From positions 50,054 through 114,053 of the forward strand of contig DGSN01000037.1 in the NCBI GenBank assembly GCA_002393575.1: a stretch of 64,000 nucleotides of DNA, read 5' to 3'. The DNA comes from Prevotellaceae bacterium UBA4361 (GTDB lineage: Bacteria > Bacteroidota > Bacteroidia > Bacteroidales > Bacteroidaceae). The notes beneath the pieces are model-generated. The model saw nothing but the letters and a program-made list of their open reading frames with translations, was not told where the DNA came from and searched no databases. Each line of letters opens with the position of its first letter. Position 1 is the first letter of the stretch. Position numbers and translations under genes: made by a program. Below, one piece after another: positions 57,179 through 64,000 of the stretch.

Positions 57179-59143
57179 ATGGTATCAATTGAACATTTAA
57201 GTGTTGAATTTTCGGCATGTCCACTCTTCACGGATGTGAGTTTTGTCATCAATCCCAAGGACCGCATTGCGCTGGTGGGTAAGAACGGTGCTGGCAAGTC
57301 AACACTGCTGAAAATCATTGCTGGAATGCAGCAACCTACTCATGGCAATGTCTCCTTGCAGCACGATGTGTCGGTGGGCTATTTGCCACAGGTGATGGTG
57401 CTGAGCGATGAGCACACGGTGATGGAGGAAGCGGAAACTGCTTTTGCCCACATCCGCGAGATGCAGGAACGGATTGAACGAATGAATCGGGAACTGGCGG
57501 AACGCACTGACTATGAGTCGGCTGACTACATGGCGCTGGTGGAGCGATTCACGCACGAGAACGACCGCTTCCAGATGATGGGGGGACAGAACTACCGTGC
57601 CGAACTGGAACGGACATTGCAAGGACTGGGTTTCAAGCGCGAGGATTTCGACCGCCCGACGAGTGAGTTTTCGGGAGGTTGGCGTATGCGCATCGAACTC
57701 GCCAAGCTCCTTTTGCAGAAACCCGACTTGCTGTTGCTCGACGAGCCGACCAACCACCTCGACATCGGTTCGATTCAGTGGTTGGAGCAATTCATTGCCA
57801 CGAAAGCGAATGCCGTGATGCTCGTGAGCCACGACCGTGCGTTTATCAACAACGTGACGAACCGAACCATCGAAATCACTTGTGGACACATCAACGACTA
57901 CAAGGTGAAGTACGACCAGTATGTGGTGCTTCGTGACGAACGGCGCGAACAGCAGTTGCGTGCCTACGAGAACCAGCAGAAGGAAATACAGGAGACGAAG
58001 GACTTCATCGAGCGATTCCGATACAAACCTACGAAGTCGAACCAAGTGCAGAGCCGCATGAAGGCTTTGGAGAAGATGGTGCTGATTGAAGTGGATGAGA
58101 TTGACACAAGCCGTTTGCACCTGAAGTTTCCTCCTTGCCTCCGCAGTGGCGACTATCCCGTGATTTGCAAGGAAGTGGGCAAGCGATATGGCGAGCATCA
58201 GGTGTTTAGCGATGTGAACCTCACCATCAAGCGAGGCGAGAAGGTGGCGTTCGTGGGCAACAACGGTGAGGGTAAATCCACTCTCGTGAAGTGCATCATG
58301 AACGAGATTCCTTACGATGGCGAACTGAAAGTGGGACACAATGTGCAAATCGGCTATTTTGCCCAGAACCAGGCGCAGTTGCTCGATGGCAACATCACCG
58401 TGTTCGACACCATCGACCGTGTGGCAAAGGGAGACATTCGTCTGAAGATTCGCGACCTGCTCGGAGCGTTCATGTTCGGTGGAGAAGCCAGCGACAAGTT
58501 TGTGAAGGTGTTGTCGGGTGGTGAACGCAGTCGATTGGCGATGATTAAGCTCTTGCTCGAACCAGTGAACTTCCTGATTCTCGATGAACCGACCAACCAC
58601 CTCGACATGCAGTCGAAGGACGTGCTGAAGAATGCCGTGAAGGAGTTTGATGGCACGGTGATTGTGGTGAGCCACGACCGTGATTTCCTCGATGGACTCG
58701 TGAGCCGTGTGTATGAATTTGGTGGTGGAAAGGTGCGTGAGCATATCGGTGGCATTTACGACTTCCTGCGGACGAAGGAAGAGGAAAACGCAGGCATGAC
58801 GGGCGTGGGAAACGACGTGAACCATCGTCAGGCAGAAGCTGCACCAGCCAAAGCGGAAGAAGGCACAAAGGAGGTGTCGGCATCCGCCTTGTCCTACGAG
58901 GAACTGAAGGAGCGTAACAAGCGCATCAAGAAGGCGGAGAAGGCTGTGGCTGACTGCGAACAGCGCATTGAGAAACTGGAAGCGGAAGTGGCTGCCCTCG
59001 AATCTCGGCTTGCCACGCCCGATGGTGCCACCGACATGAGCCTTTTCACGCAGCATGGCACTCTCAAAAAGCAGCTCGACCAAGCCGTGGAAGAATGGGA
59101 AACCGCCTCCCTCACCCTCGAAGAACTCAAAGGAAACTCATAA
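57179..59143 (+). CDS. ABC-F family ATPase
   Basis: 654 residues from ATG 57179; an in-frame extension upstream only translates the duplicated promoter. Two ATP-binding domains: Walker A GKNGAGKST (about 35) and GNNGEGKST (about 360), signatures EFSGGWRMR (about 163) and LSGGERSRL (about 445), Walker B LLLLDEPTNHLD (about 184) and FLILDEPTNHLD (about 464). There are no membrane helices. Between the domains lies the P-site tRNA interaction linker (about 245-310, KEIQETKDFIERFRYKPTKS), and the C-terminus is a coiled coil (about 575-650). ABC-F proteins act on the ribosome; this one is closest in layout to the YdiF/YbiT/Uup group. Confidence 0.93.
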   Translation: MVSIEHLSVEFSACPLFTDVSFVINPKDRIALVGKNGAGKSTLLKIIAGMQQPTHGNVSLQHDVSVGYLPQVMVLSDEHTVMEEAETAFAHIREMQERIERMNRELAERTDYESADYMALVERFTHENDRFQMMGGQNYRAELERTLQGLGFKREDFDRPTSEFSGGWRMRIELAKLLLQKPDLLLLDEPTNHLDIGSIQWLEQFIATKANAVMLVSHDRAFINNVTNRTIEITCGHINDYKVKYDQYVVLRDERREQQLRAYENQQKEIQETKDFIERFRYKPTKSNQVQSRMKALEKMVLIEVDEIDTSRLHLKFPPCLRSGDYPVICKEVGKRYGEHQVFSDVNLTIKRGEKVAFVGNNGEGKSTLVKCIMNEIPYDGELKVGHNVQIGYFAQNQAQLLDGNITVFDTIDRVAKGDIRLKIRDLLGAFMFGGEASDKFVKVLSGGERSRLAMIKLLLEPVNFLILDEPTNHLDMQSKDVLKNAVKEFDGTVIVVSHDRDFLDGLVSRVYEFGGGKVREHIGGIYDFLRTKEEENAGMTGVGNDVNHRQAEAAPAKAEEGTKEVSASALSYEELKERNKRIKKAEKAVADCEQRIEKLEAEVAALESRLATPDGATDMSLFTQHGTLKKQLDQAVEEWETASLTLEELKGNS

Positions 59144-59145
59144 CT

Positions 59146-59197
59146 CCCCATTATTCCCATTAACCCCATTAACCCCATAAACCCCATAAACCCCATC
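59146..59197. repeat. 9-bp tandem microsatellite
   Basis: CCCCATTAA / CCCCATAAA units repeat with a 9-bp period, starting 3 bp after the ABC-F stop. It lies between two genes on the same strand. Confidence 0.8.
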
Positions 59198-59243
59198 AAA
59201 AAAAAATCAGCACAAATTATTCACCAAATAATTATCTTCAATT

Positions 59244-61283
59244 ATGAAACTGAAAACTTATTTTTCAACGATTGCTATGGCAATGACAATGGCATCCTGT
59301 GTTGGTACTGGTGAACAAGGTATCGGCATCAAGCTGGAGAACATGAACGACAGTGTGGCTCCAGGCACAGACTTCTATCAGTATGCTTGTGGCGGTTGGA
59401 TTAAGAACAATCCGCTCAAGCCTGAGTATTCTCGCTTTGGCTCGTTCGATGCAGTGGCAGAAACCAACCGCGAGCAGATGAAGGAACTGATTCTCTCGTT
59501 GGCAAACGAAAAGCATGAGAAGGGCAGTGTGGCTCAGAAGATTGGCGACCTCTACACCATGCTCATGGACTCCACCCGTCAGAATAAGGATGGCATCAAG
59601 CCTATCGAGGCTGACATGAAGAAGATTGCCGACGTGCAGACTCGTGAAGAGGCTCTCCGCATCATGGTGGAGAACGGCTTGAAGGGTTCGGGCGAACTCT
59701 GGGGCTGCGGCATCGGTGCCGACATGATGGACTCGAAGAACAACATCGTCTCGATGGGACAGAGCGGCTTGTCGATGGGACAGAAAGAGTATTATCTGAG
59801 TGATGACGATGCTTTCAAGAAGATTCGCGAGGCATTCAAGAAGCACGTGGTGAAGATGTTCCAGTTGGTTGGCGACGACCAAGCTACTGCCGAGCGCAAG
59901 ATGAAATCGGTGATGGCTGTGGAAACACGCATGGCAAAGGCTTCAAAGAGCCGTGTGGAACTGCGTGACCCTGCTTCCAACTACCACAAGATGGCATACG
60001 CCGACTTCAAGAAGGAGTTTGCTGGCTATGATTGGGACCAGTATTTCCACCTCAACTTCATCGACGACTTGCAGACTCTCGACGTGGGTCAGCCTGAAGC
60101 TGTGAAGGAGGCTGTGGCTATTCTCAACGAGACCGACCTTCAGATTCTGAAGGACTGGATGCAGTGGAACTTGCTCGATGGCAATGCAAGTGTTTTAGGC
60201 GATGAGATTTACTTGCAGAACTTCGACTTCTACAACCGCACCATGTCGGGTCAGCAGGAACCTCTTCCTCGTTGGAAGCGCAGTGTGAGCACCGTGAGTG
60301 GTGTGCTGGGCGAGGCTGTTGGTCAGATGTATGTGGAGAAGTATTTCCCTGCTGAGAACAAGGCTCGCATGGAAGAACTCGTGAAGAACTTGCAGGAGGC
60401 ACTGGCTGAGCGCATTGACGCACAGGAGTGGATGAGCGACAGCACGAAGGCTTACGCCAAGGACAAGCTCGCTTCGTTCTATGTGAAGATTGGTTATCCT
60501 AACAAGTGGAAGGACTATTCGAAGTTGACCATTGACCCTGAGAAGACACTCTACGAGAACATGCAGGCTGTGCGCGAATGGGCATCGAAGAAGGAAGTGG
60601 AAGACAAGTACAACAAGCCTGTTGACCGCGACGAATGGTACATGACTCCTCAGACCGTGAACGCATACTACAACCCAACGACCAACGAAATCTGTTTCCC
60701 AGCTGGCATTCTTCAGTATCCTTTCTTCGACATGAAGGCTGACGATGCGTTCAACTATGGTGCCATCGGCGTGGTGATTGGTCACGAAATGACACACGGA
60801 TTCGACGACCAGGGTCGCCAGTTCGACAAGGAAGGCAACTTCCGCGACTGGTGGGCACAGGGTGATGGCGACAAGTTCAAGGAGCGTGCTCAGGTAATGA
60901 GTGATTTCTTCTCGAACATCGAAGTGCTTCCTGGATTGAAGGGCAATGGTGAACTTACTCTTGGTGAGAACCTTGCCGACCACGGTGGTCTTCAGGTGGC
61001 ATACACTGCTTTCCAGAATGCACAGAAGAAGGCTGGCAAGCCTCTCGGCGTAGTGAATGGTTTCACTCCAGAACAGCGTTTCTTCTTGGCATACGCAGGT
61101 GTGTGGGCTCAGAACATCACCGAAGAGGCAATCCGCGACCTCACCGCTCGCGACCCTCACTCGCTGGGTGAATGGCGTGTGAACGGTGCGCTGCCTCACA
61201 TCGATGCTTGGTACGACGCATTTGGCATTACTGACAAGGACCCTCTCTTCGTTCCAAAGGAAAAGCGTGTCACCATCTGGTAA
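59244..61283 (+). CDS. M13 family metallopeptidase lipoprotein (PepO-like)
   Basis: 679 residues. The N-terminal lipobox MTMASCVG puts the lipidated cysteine at about residue 19. The neprilysin-type catalytic zinc site is VIGHEMTHGFDDQGRQFD (HExxH at about 514-518), with the third ligand glutamate in GENLADHGG (about 575) and the substrate-binding NAYYNPTTNEICFPAG. Other family text: NDSVAPGTDFYQYACGGW near the start and SLGEWRVNGALPHIDAWYDA near the end. It cleaves short peptides in the periplasm or on the outer membrane. A good hairpin terminator follows. Confidence 0.95.
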   Translation: MKLKTYFSTIAMAMTMASCVGTGEQGIGIKLENMNDSVAPGTDFYQYACGGWIKNNPLKPEYSRFGSFDAVAETNREQMKELILSLANEKHEKGSVAQKIGDLYTMLMDSTRQNKDGIKPIEADMKKIADVQTREEALRIMVENGLKGSGELWGCGIGADMMDSKNNIVSMGQSGLSMGQKEYYLSDDDAFKKIREAFKKHVVKMFQLVGDDQATAERKMKSVMAVETRMAKASKSRVELRDPASNYHKMAYADFKKEFAGYDWDQYFHLNFIDDLQTLDVGQPEAVKEAVAILNETDLQILKDWMQWNLLDGNASVLGDEIYLQNFDFYNRTMSGQQEPLPRWKRSVSTVSGVLGEAVGQMYVEKYFPAENKARMEELVKNLQEALAERIDAQEWMSDSTKAYAKDKLASFYVKIGYPNKWKDYSKLTIDPEKTLYENMQAVREWASKKEVEDKYNKPVDRDEWYMTPQTVNAYYNPTTNEICFPAGILQYPFFDMKADDAFNYGAIGVVIGHEMTHGFDDQGRQFDKEGNFRDWWAQGDGDKFKERAQVMSDFFSNIEVLPGLKGNGELTLGENLADHGGLQVAYTAFQNAQKKAGKPLGVVNGFTPEQRFFLAYAGVWAQNITEEAIRDLTARDPHSLGEWRVNGALPHIDAWYDAFGITDKDPLFVPKEKRVTIW

Positions 61284-61339
61284 GTTGTTATTCTTAGAAA
61301 ACTATTCTATTTTCATGGGATAAAATTCCATGAATATCT

Positions 61340-61396
61340 GACAAACGGCACAGAGATTCTATTTTCAACGAATTTCTGTGTCGTTTGTCGTTTATT
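61340..61396 (+). terminator. Terminator after the M13 peptidase
   Basis: GACAAACGGCACAGAGATTC (61340-61359) pairs with GAATTTCTGTGTCGTTTGTC (61370-61389), two of the 20 pairs being G-U type, with a 10-base loop and a TTTATTTT tract after it. Confidence 0.8.
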
Positions 61397-61401
61397 TTCG
61401 C

Positions 61402-61409
61402 TAATTTTG
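61402..61409 (+). promoter_or_regulatory. -7 element before metA
   Basis: TAATTTTG at 61402-61409, about 120 bp before ATG 61532. The only TTTG upstream (61384) is too close (14 bp), so the -33 is unclear. The leader carries TTTTAACTTTTC-type filler. No SAM riboswitch was recognised. Confidence 0.45.
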
Positions 61410-61531
61410 CAGTTTGAAAAAAGAAAAGAAGCAGGACTCTGTGTCCTTCTTTCTTCATTCTTTGTATTTCACTTTTAACTCTTCATTATTAATTTTTCAC
61501 TTTTAACTTTTCTCTATTAACTTAAAGCGGG

Positions 61532-62449
61532 ATGCCTTTAAAGTTGCCAGACCAACTTCCAGCCATAGAGTTGCTGAAAGAAGAAAACATATTCGTGATG
61601 GACACGACTCGTGCGCAAGGGCAGGACATTCGTCCGCTGCGCATTGCCATCCTCAACTTGATGCCGATAAAAATCACGACGGAAACGGACTTCATCCGCA
61701 TTCTGTCGAACACTCCGTTGCAAGTGGAGATTGAATTCATGAAAATCAAGAGCCACACGTCGAAGAATACACCCGTGGAGCACATGATGGCGTTCTATCG
61801 CGATTTTGAGGAGATGAAGAAGAACAAGTACGATGGTTTCATCGTGACGGGCGCACCGCTGGAGCAGATGGACTATGAGGACGTGACCTATTGGGACGAA
61901 CTCGTCGAGGTGTTCGACTGGGCATATCACAATGTGCAATCCACTTGCTACATCTGTTGGGCTGCACAAGCTGCACTCTACCATTTCCACAGAATACCAA
62001 AATACTCCACCAACAAGAAGGTTTTCGGTGTGTTCAAGCATCGTGCCTTGCATCCCGAACTGCCTATCTTCCGCGGATTCGACGATGTGTTCTATGTGCC
62101 ACACAGTCGCCACTCGGAAGTGCGACGCGAGGACATCGAGAAGAATCCTGAACTGACTATCATCTCCGAATCGGAGGATGCAGGAGTGCATATCGTGATG
62201 GCACGCGATGGGCGCGAATTCTTCATCACGGGGCACAGCGAATATGCTCCACTTACGCTCGATGGTGAATACAGGCGCGACGTGGCAAAGCGATTGCCGA
62301 TTCAGTTGCCTCAGAATTACTATGAGGACGACAATCCTGCCAAGATGCCAATCGTGCGTTGGCGTGCTCATGCCAATTTGCTCTTCACGAATTGGCTCAA
62401 CTACTACGTTTATCAGAAGACTCCGTTCGACATCAACCAGATTGTTTAG
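61532..62449 (+). CDS. metA: Homoserine O-acyltransferase (MetA family, predicted acetyl-specific)
   Basis: 305 residues, standard MetA length. The nucleophile C142 lies in STCYICWAAQAALYH, K163 in STNKKVFGVF, and the catalytic histidine and glutamate are in FITGHSEY. It acylates homoserine in methionine synthesis. Position 111, which in published work separates succinyl-CoA (glycine) from acetyl-CoA (glutamate) use, is glutamate here (VTGAPLEQMDYED), so O-acetylhomoserine is the predicted product even though the family name is O-succinyltransferase. ATG 61532 follows a filler-rich leader. Confidence 0.93.
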   Translation: MPLKLPDQLPAIELLKEENIFVMDTTRAQGQDIRPLRIAILNLMPIKITTETDFIRILSNTPLQVEIEFMKIKSHTSKNTPVEHMMAFYRDFEEMKKNKYDGFIVTGAPLEQMDYEDVTYWDELVEVFDWAYHNVQSTCYICWAAQAALYHFHRIPKYSTNKKVFGVFKHRALHPELPIFRGFDDVFYVPHSRHSEVRREDIEKNPELTIISESEDAGVHIVMARDGREFFITGHSEYAPLTLDGEYRRDVAKRLPIQLPQNYYEDDNPAKMPIVRWRAHANLLFTNWLNYYVYQKTPFDINQIV

Positions 62450-62473
62450 TAATCAAAAGGTTTTCTTGTCCTG

Positions 62474-64000
62474 ATGAGTGGAAAAGAACTTGCTTTAGAA
62501 CTGTTGGCTCCTGCAAGAACAGCAGACATTGGCATCGAGGCGATACGTCATGGTGCCGATGCGGTGTATATTGGTGCTTCTCATCATGGCGCACGTCAGG
62601 CGGCAGGCAATTCGTTGGAGGACATTCAACGACTGGTGGAGTATGCACACTCTTTCGGCGCAAAAATCTATGTGACGGTCAACACCATCATCTATGATGA
62701 GGAGCTGGAGCAAGTGAAGCAGTTGGTTCACGACTTGGAACGGATTGGCGTGGATGCGCTGATTGTGCAGGACATGGCTCTACTGGAAATGAAAGAAAGC
62801 TTAGGCTGTAAGATTCCACTTCATGCTTCGACACAGATGGACAACCGCACATCCGAGAAGGTGCGTTTTCTGAGTGAACAGGGCTTTGAGCAGGTGGTGT
62901 TGGCTCGCGAATTGAGTTTGGAGGAAATCAGGGAGATTCATCAACAGAACCCACAGACGAAGTTGGAGGTGTTCGTGCATGGTGCGCTGTGTGTGAGCCT
63001 GAGTGGGCAGTGTTACGCGTCGGAAGCCATCTTCGGACGCAGTGCCAACCGAGGCGAATGTGCGCAGGTGTGCCGAATGGAGTTCGACCTGGAAGATGAC
63101 AAGGGAAATGTCTTTGTCAAGAAGAAGCATTTGCTTTCGCTGAAGGACTTGTGCCAAATCGATGCCTTGGAGGATTTGGCTGAGGCGGGTGCTTCGTCGT
63201 TCAAGATAGAAGGACGACTGAAAGACGCTGCTTACGTGAAGAATGTGACGGCAGCCTATTCGTTGGCACTCGATGCACTCGTTGCCAAGTACCCTGAGAA
63301 ATACCGACGGGCATCCAAAGGAACGGTGGAACTGAAATTCCAGCCTGATGTGCGCAAGTCGTTCAACCGTGGGTTCACACACTATTTTCTGTACGGACGG
63401 AATGCCGATATATTCTCGTTCGACACTCCGAAGGCACTGGGCGAACCCGTGGGTCGGGTGAAGGAAATCTATACGGACAGTTTTGTGATGGATGGCAACG
63501 TGTCGTTTGCCAATGGCGATGGCCTTTGTTTCTTCGACAAGAGCGGAAAACTCTACGGTTTTCGCATCAACAAGGCTGCTGGCAATCGGCTCTATCCGTT
63601 GGAAATGCCAAGGATGTTGCGCCGAGGCAATCAGATTTATCGAAACCACGACAAGCGTTTCGATGATGTTTTGGCACGCGAGAGTGCCGAGCGTTTCATT
63701 CCTGTGGATGTGACGATTGACAGGGTGGGGGAGACATTTGCGCTGACCATGTCTGATGGCGAAAGGAATGTTTCTCTGCAAGTTCCTTACGATGCGGAAT
63801 TGGCTCGCACGCATCAGAGCGAAAACCTCGAACGCCAGTTCTCAAAGCTGGGAAATACGCCCTATCGTCTCCGCTCTTTTCAGATTCTCTATAAGAAAAA
63901 CTATTTCATTCCATCGTCTTTGCTGTCGGAATGGAGAAGAGCGATTGTGGAGAAAATGAAGAATGTAGAATGTAGAATGAAGAATGAAGAATATAGAATG
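62474..64000 (+). CDS. U32 family peptidase (3' end off the window), reading into a family D repeat
   Basis: At least 509 residues from ATG 62474; the frame is still open at the right edge. The N-terminus LELLAPARTADIGIEAIRHG and DAVYIGAS, and the signature EVFVHGALCVSLSGQCYAS and GRSANRGECAQVCR identify U32 (collagenase-like; relatives include the RNA-hydroxylation protein RlhA and UbiU/V). The four cysteines of the CxxxxxxxC...CxxxC region may hold an iron-sulfur cluster, as known in UbiU/V and proposed for others. The last residues visible (KMKNVECRMKNEEYRM) are encoded by repeat DNA. It lies 24 bp after metA, so co-transcription is likely. Confidence 0.88.
   Translation, partial: MSGKELALELLAPARTADIGIEAIRHGADAVYIGASHHGARQAAGNSLEDIQRLVEYAHSFGAKIYVTVNTIIYDEELEQVKQLVHDLERIGVDALIVQDMALLEMKESLGCKIPLHASTQMDNRTSEKVRFLSEQGFEQVVLARELSLEEIREIHQQNPQTKLEVFVHGALCVSLSGQCYASEAIFGRSANRGECAQVCRMEFDLEDDKGNVFVKKKHLLSLKDLCQIDALEDLAEAGASSFKIEGRLKDAAYVKNVTAAYSLALDALVAKYPEKYRRASKGTVELKFQPDVRKSFNRGFTHYFLYGRNADIFSFDTPKALGEPVGRVKEIYTDSFVMDGNVSFANGDGLCFFDKSGKLYGFRINKAAGNRLYPLEMPRMLRRGNQIYRNHDKRFDDVLARESAERFIPVDVTIDRVGETFALTMSDGERNVSLQVPYDAELARTHQSENLERQFSKLGNTPYRLRSFQILYKKNYFIPSSLLSEWRRAIVEKMKNVECRMKNEEYRM
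63955..64000. repeat. Family D repeat, copy 9, inside or at the end of the U32 frame
   Basis: ATGAAGAATGTAGAATGTAG and further GAATGAAGAAT units are read in frame by the U32 gene as KNVECRMKNEEYRM. The element continues past the window. Confidence 0.75.

Noticed and set aside
57299..59083. Long open frame antisense to the ABC-F gene (594 codons)
   Set aside because: The plus strand has complete ABC-F motifs. The antisense frame is a histidine/leucine-rich shadow without signals.
1..64000. tRNA, rRNA or riboswitch genes
   Set aside because: I looked at the intergenic stretches and found no cloverleaf with GGTTCRA, no rRNA stretches and no recognisable riboswitch core; a covariance search would be needed to exclude weak cases.

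Overview
The window looks like a chromosomal segment of a Bacteroidales bacterium, most likely Prevotella or a close relative. Several things point there: promoters of the Bacteroidota type (TTG or TTTG, about 20 bp, then TAnnTTTG) before many genes; the DUF1599 - DoxX-like - tpiA - SPOR - folE block; phenylacetate-CoA ligase followed by an ACT-domain protein; a DUF4827 lipoprotein before a phosphohexomutase; secreted proteins ending in a short GxYIxNxKK(x)xxK sorting-like tail; and dockerin-like C-termini on non-cellulosomal proteases. No rRNA, tRNA, prophage or CRISPR array was seen. The identification rests on gene content and motifs only.

Layout. 1-2593 (minus): the 5' part of a TonB-dependent receptor and a membrane metallophosphoesterase. 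3465-12077 (plus): a nitroreductase/flavin-reductase fusion, paaK, an ACT protein, a GH28 polygalacturonase-like enzyme and a heterodimeric ABC exporter with one degenerate ATP site. 12074-13938 (minus): a REP-associated tyrosine transposase (RAYT) relative and a HAD phosphatase. 14023-19369 (plus): a B3/4 protein, DUF4827 lipoprotein, phosphohexomutase, SIMPL protein and DUF445 protein. 19493-25382 (minus): superoxide dismutase, then a likely operon of GT2, dihydroorotase, a stand-alone MetH-activation-like protein, a metallophosphoesterase and a PlsC acyltransferase. 25894-29547 (plus): mfd with an in-frame repeat insertion. 29660-30188 (minus): a MntA/HepT-like pair with a truncated HepT. 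30529-36533 (plus): the housekeeping block ending in dnaG. 36747-46146 (plus): two subtilases with dockerin-like ends, the second carrying twelve almost identical repeats of about 107 residues. 46327-64000: RlpA-like protein, DUF1846 protein, a secreted nuclease with its partner, a large secreted Ig-like protein followed by a 54-residue peptide gene, a secreted YhcH-like protein, an ABC-F ATPase, an M13 peptidase, metA and a U32 peptidase that runs off the end.

The most unusual feature is the intergenic DNA. At least four families of short structured repeats recur: (A) G/C-rich nested palindromes of about 160-190 bp with matching ends; (B) a 45-50 bp palindrome related to A; (C) four arrays, each with exactly four copies of a 10-bp palindrome-like core at exact 22-bp spacing; and (D) inverted repeats built on GAATGAAGAATG arms around a TTACTC...GAGTAA core. 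Some copies have entered genes: a B-type palindrome plus other intergenic filler lies in frame inside mfd, a D-type repeat is read through at the end of the U32 gene, and A and D copies supply the last codons of a giant subtilase and of a glycosyltransferase. The RAYT-like transposase gene in the same window is an obvious but unproven candidate for mobilising one of the palindromic families.
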